Origin: Aquabacterium sp.
GTDB lineage: Bacteria; Pseudomonadota; Gammaproteobacteria; Burkholderiales; Burkholderiaceae_C
DNA: 40,949 bases
Assembly: GCF_014378415.1 (NCBI RefSeq)
Contig: NZ_JACMNS010000006.1
Span: 1 to 40,949, forward strand
Direction: 5' to 3'
Positions 37,782 through 40,949 of the stretch are shown one piece after another. The notes under the pieces are model-generated. The model was given only the letters and a program-made list of their open reading frames with translations. It was not told where the DNA came from and made no database searches. Position 1 is the stretch's first letter. The number at the start of each line of letters is the position of its first letter. The translations under genes were made by a program, and so were the position numbers.

Positions 37782-40403
37782 ATGGCGATCAATTCAGCGG
37801 TGTCGTCGGTGCCAGCCTGGCGCTGGGCCCTCAAGCAAACTTGGCGCGACATGCGATCAGGCAGCCTCAGGTTGCTGCTGGTGGCCGTGGTGCTGGCCGT
37901 CACGGCTTTGTCTGCCGTGGGTTTTTTCGCCGATCGCATTGAGCAAGGCCTGGTGCGCGATGCTGCCCAACTGCTGGCCGCCGACGCCTTGGTGGTGGCC
38001 GACCAACCCATGCCGGCTGCATTGGCCGGCGAGGCGCAAAAGCTGGGTCTGAGGCAGGCCAACACGGCGGCCTTTCCCAGCATGGCCCGCGCACCGGATG
38101 AGCGTGGCGGCGACAGCAAGCTGGTGGCCCTGAAGGCCGTCAGCGAAGCCTACCCATTGCGCGGCCAGATCACCTTGGGCCGTTTGCGTGCCGACGGCAT
38201 GGTTGAACCTTCGGGCAAAGCACCAATGGGAGGCCCTCCTGCCGGTCAGGCCTGGGTGGATGCGTCCTTGCTGCCCGTGCTTAACCTGCGGGTGGGCGAT
38301 CAGCTCTGGTTAGGCGACATGTCCTTCCTCATCGCCTCGGTCATCGCCATCGAGCCTGACCGGGGCGCCGGTTTCATGAGTTTTTCACCCCGCGTGATGA
38401 TCCGCCAATCCGACCTGGCGGCCACACAACTGGTGCAACCCGCCAGCCGCGTTACTTACCGATTGCTGGTGGCCGGGCCTGCCCGCGCTGGCGATGCTGG
38501 CGTTGGGCTCGGCAAAGACAAGCCCGCCGCGGCCACCAATGCCTCCACCAAGGCGGTGCAATCCTTCGTCGTAGCCGCCGAGCAGCAATCCAAAACCACC
38601 CGAGGTCTGCGCGTGGAAACGCTTGACCAAGGCCGCCCCGAAATGCGTGCCACACTGGACCGCGCAGGCCTTTTCCTGCGCCTGGTGGCCCTGTTGGCCG
38701 CCTTGCTGTCGGCTGTGGCCGTCGCCCTGGTCTCGCGCGACTTTGCCCAGCGGCGCCTGGACGATTGCGCCATGCTGCGCGTTTTGGGCGTGCCGCAAAA
38801 TCAGATGGCCCTGACCTACGGGCTTCAGTTCCTCATTGTTGGCTTGGTGGCCAGCATCATTGGCCTTGCCTTAGGTTGGGGCTTTCACCAAGTGTTCGTG
38901 GCACTGCTGTCAGAGCTGGTGCCCGTGGCCTTGCCCGCACCCAGCATCTGGCCCGTGGTGTTGGGCTTGGGTGTTGGCGTGGTGCTCACCTTGGGCTTCG
39001 GCCTGCCGCCGGTGTTGCAACTGGCCCGCGTGCCACCGTTGCGCGTGCTGCGCCGCGATGTGGGCGAACTCAAAGGCGCGTCCGTGCTGGCCGTGGGCGT
39101 GGGTGGCCTGGCGCTGCTGGCCTTGCTGATGATGGTGGCGCGTGACATCAAGCTGGGCGCGATCGCCCTGGGCGGTGTCGCCGTGGCGGTGCTGGCCTTT
39201 GCCGCCCTCAGTGCCCTGGCGGTGTTCATCCTGCAGCGGCTGCTGAACAAACTCAGCGGCGTGGCCCCGCCCTGGCTGGTGCTGGCCACTCGGCAACTCA
39301 CCGCCCAGCCGGGCCAGACCGTGGTGCAGGTGTGCGCGCTGGCCATCGGCCTGCTGGCGCTGGTGTTGCTCGTCTTGCTTCGCACCGACCTGATCGCCAG
39401 TTGGCGGGCGGCCACACCGGTCGATGCGCCCAACCGCTTTGTCATCAACATTCAGCCGGACCAGACCGAGGCCTTCAAGGCGCAACTGCAGAAAGCCGGT
39501 GTCAAACAGTTCGACTGGTACCCCATGATCCGTGGCCGCCTAGTGGCGATCAACGGCAAAACCGTCAAGCCCGAGGACTACACCGACGACCGGGCCCAAC
39601 GCCTGGCCGATCGCGAGTTCAACCTCAGTTACTCAGACAAGCAGCCCGCCTACAACCCCGTGGTGGCGGGCCGTTACCAGCCCAACGAAAAGGGCGCCTT
39701 CAGCGTCGAAGAAGGCCTGGCCAAGACCCTGGGCCTGCACCTGAACGACCAACTCACCTTCGACATCGGGGGCGTTCAGCATGCGGCCCGCATCACCAGC
39801 CTGCGCAAGGTCGACTGGGCGTCAATGCGCGTCAATTTCTTCGTGATGGCGCCCATGGCGTCGATGCCCGAATGGCCGGCCACGTTCATCACCTCGTTTC
39901 GCGCGCCGCCTGGTGGCCAGCTAGACCGCATCCTGGTGCAGTCCTTCCCAAGCGTCACCGTGGTGGACGTGTCGGCCACCCTGGCGCAGATCAACCGGAT
40001 CATGGACCAGGTCATCGCGGCGGTTGAGTTCCTGTTCGCTTTCACCTTGGCGGCGGGTTTGATCGTGTTGATGGCGGGCCTGCTGACCTCGCGCGAGCGC
40101 CGGGCCAGGGATTGGGCTGTGCTCAAGGCCCTGGGGGCGTCTCAACGCATGCTGGCCAAGGTGCAGCTGGTGGAGCTGCTGGGCGTGGGGGCGCTGGCAG
40201 GCGCGCTGGCTTCCACGGCGGCGCTGTGCGTCGGCTGGGCGCTGGCCCGCTGGGTGTTCGAGTTCGATTGGAGTGCACCGCTGTGGTGGCCCTTGATGGG
40301 CGCGGCGGTGGGCGCGGTGCTGGCGTCACTGGCAGGCTGGTGGAGCCTGCGGGGGGTGCTGGAGCAATCCGTCGTCAATACCTTGCGACGGGCGGCTCAG
40401 TGA
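37782..40403 (+). CDS. large FtsX/MacB-type ABC permease (YbbP-like)
   Basis: This 873-residue inner-membrane protein has the duplicated FtsX layout. TM1 (LLLVAVVLAVTALSAVGFF, about residues 32-50) is followed by a large periplasmic domain, then three helices (about 310-420) and a central pair of hydrophobic segments. A second periplasmic domain (VINIQPDQTEAF to about 745) and a final three-helix FtsX domain with the coupling motif RERRARDWAVLKALGAS complete it. YbbP-type proteins usually work with a YbbA-type ATPase encoded next door; no such gene is present here. The role is probably export or mechanotransmission at the envelope. ATG 37782 has a GCGGAG ribosome binding site; the frame is open from 37737. 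Confidence 0.9.
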   Translation: MAINSAVSSVPAWRWALKQTWRDMRSGSLRLLLVAVVLAVTALSAVGFFADRIEQGLVRDAAQLLAADALVVADQPMPAALAGEAQKLGLRQANTAAFPSMARAPDERGGDSKLVALKAVSEAYPLRGQITLGRLRADGMVEPSGKAPMGGPPAGQAWVDASLLPVLNLRVGDQLWLGDMSFLIASVIAIEPDRGAGFMSFSPRVMIRQSDLAATQLVQPASRVTYRLLVAGPARAGDAGVGLGKDKPAAATNASTKAVQSFVVAAEQQSKTTRGLRVETLDQGRPEMRATLDRAGLFLRLVALLAALLSAVAVALVSRDFAQRRLDDCAMLRVLGVPQNQMALTYGLQFLIVGLVASIIGLALGWGFHQVFVALLSELVPVALPAPSIWPVVLGLGVGVVLTLGFGLPPVLQLARVPPLRVLRRDVGELKGASVLAVGVGGLALLALLMMVARDIKLGAIALGGVAVAVLAFAALSALAVFILQRLLNKLSGVAPPWLVLATRQLTAQPGQTVVQVCALAIGLLALVLLVLLRTDLIASWRAATPVDAPNRFVINIQPDQTEAFKAQLQKAGVKQFDWYPMIRGRLVAINGKTVKPEDYTDDRAQRLADREFNLSYSDKQPAYNPVVAGRYQPNEKGAFSVEEGLAKTLGLHLNDQLTFDIGGVQHAARITSLRKVDWASMRVNFFVMAPMASMPEWPATFITSFRAPPGGQLDRILVQSFPSVTVVDVSATLAQINRIMDQVIAAVEFLFAFTLAAGLIVLMAGLLTSRERRARDWAVLKALGASQRMLAKVQLVELLGVGALAGALASTAALCVGWALARWVFEFDWSAPLWWPLMGAAVGAVLASLAGWWSLRGVLEQSVVNTLRRAAQ

Positions 40404-40409
40404 CCAACA

Positions 40410-40922
40410 TCAAGGCGTCAGGTTGCTGATCAGGCCCATCTCGGAGCTGCTCATCAGCGACTCGATGTCCATCAAAATCAGCAGGCGCTCATTGATGTTG
40501 GCGATGCCGGTGATGTAGGTCGTGTCGACCATGGCGGCGCTCATTTCAGGCGCGGGTTTGATCATCTGGTCGGTCAGCTGGATCACGTCGCTGACCGAAT
40601 CGACCACGGCGCCAACCACGCGGCCGCGCACGTTCAGCACGATCACCACAGTGAAGTCGTTGATGTCGCCTTCGCCCTGGGCGTTCAGGCAGTTGAACTT
40701 CACGCGCAGGTCAACGATGGGCACGATCACGCCGCGCAGGTTCACCACCCCTTTGAGGTAGGACGGTGCGTTGGCGATCTTGGTGGGCGGCTCGTACGAG
40801 CGGATCTCCTGAACCTTCAGGATGTCGATGCCGTACTCTTCCGTGCCCAGGCGAAACGTGAGGAATTCACGGCCAGATACCGCATGCTGAATTTGACGGG
40901 CTGGATTGCCCCGGCTGGACAA
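40410..40922 (-). CDS. cheW: chemotaxis coupling protein CheW (start uncertain)
   Basis: CheW links chemoreceptors to the CheA kinase at the inner membrane. The 170-residue reading shows [51 protein letters not shown] and the C-terminal [12 protein letters not shown], all standard CheW. The frame's start is a TTG at 40922 with no clear ribosome binding site, and the frame stays open to the window edge, so the true start may lie beyond 40949. It converges with the FtsX-type gene with a 6-bp gap. It may belong to a chemotaxis cluster outside the window. Confidence 0.92.
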   Translation of the reverse strand: MSSRGNPARQIQHAVSGREFLTFRLGTEEYGIDILKVQEIRSYEPPTKIANAPSYLKGVVNLRGVIVPIVDLRVKFNCLNAQGEGDINDFTVVIVLNVRGRVVGAVVDSVSDVIQLTDQMIKPAPEMSAAMVDTTYITGIANINERLLILMDIESLMSSSEMGLISNLTP

Positions 40923-40949
40923 ACTACCGGGCGCGCCGGGCCGTACCGC

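Overview
The window looks like a chromosome segment of a betaproteobacterium of the order Burkholderiales (Comamonadaceae, Ideonella or Aquabacterium type). The DNA is GC-rich. The gene set fits that group: a PuuD-type membrane urate oxidase, a UraD/allantoate-amidohydrolase fusion, a BMP-type nucleobase ABC transporter beside xdhABC, and a PETase-like secreted hydrolase. This assignment is inference from gene content. No rRNA or tRNA gene, CRISPR array or insertion sequence was seen.

Layout. 1-3000 (minus): a LysR regulator, then a NMT1/THI5-like binding protein, ATPase and permease. 3098-6874: a decay zone with a broken epimerase gene, a sensor kinase with an amputated receiver domain, an intact DTW-domain tRNA-modification gene and a pepD remnant. 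6878-13350: the lower purine pathway. On the minus strand are a GntR regulator, PuuE, UraD-AAH and an M20 hydrolase, all joined by 4-bp overlaps; UraH and PuuD run divergently. 13378-19189: a hybrid sensor kinase and katG. 19278-20550: a GGDEF remnant fused by deletion to a headless SDR. 20700-23376: a PETase-like hydrolase, a secretory-type lipase and a GFA-family protein. 23400-23930: an 8-oxoguanine-deaminase-like relic. 23927-36956: xdhCBA on the minus strand, divergent from a plus-strand operon of LysR, guanine deaminase, a four-part ABC transporter and adenine deaminase. 36961-40949: a DUF1275 membrane protein, a large FtsX-type permease and CheW.

Read together, the two purine blocks give an almost complete route. 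Purines enter through the BMP-type transporter. Adenine and guanine are deaminated to hypoxanthine and xanthine, XdhABC makes urate, and PuuD, UraH and the UraD domain make S-allantoin. PuuE opens the ring and the AAH domain cleaves allantoate. The step that handles the ureidoglycine/ureidoglycolate product has no recognised enzyme here. The M20 protein, translationally coupled to UraD-AAH, is the obvious candidate, although two of its expected metal-ligand positions are changed.

Two things stand out. One is the PETase-like enzyme, which combines the Ideonella-PETase active-site disulfide with cutinase-type His/Phe residues near the substrate tryptophan. The other is a series of at least five genes eroded by internal deletions whose edges lie inside coding sequence and leave fused gene stumps.
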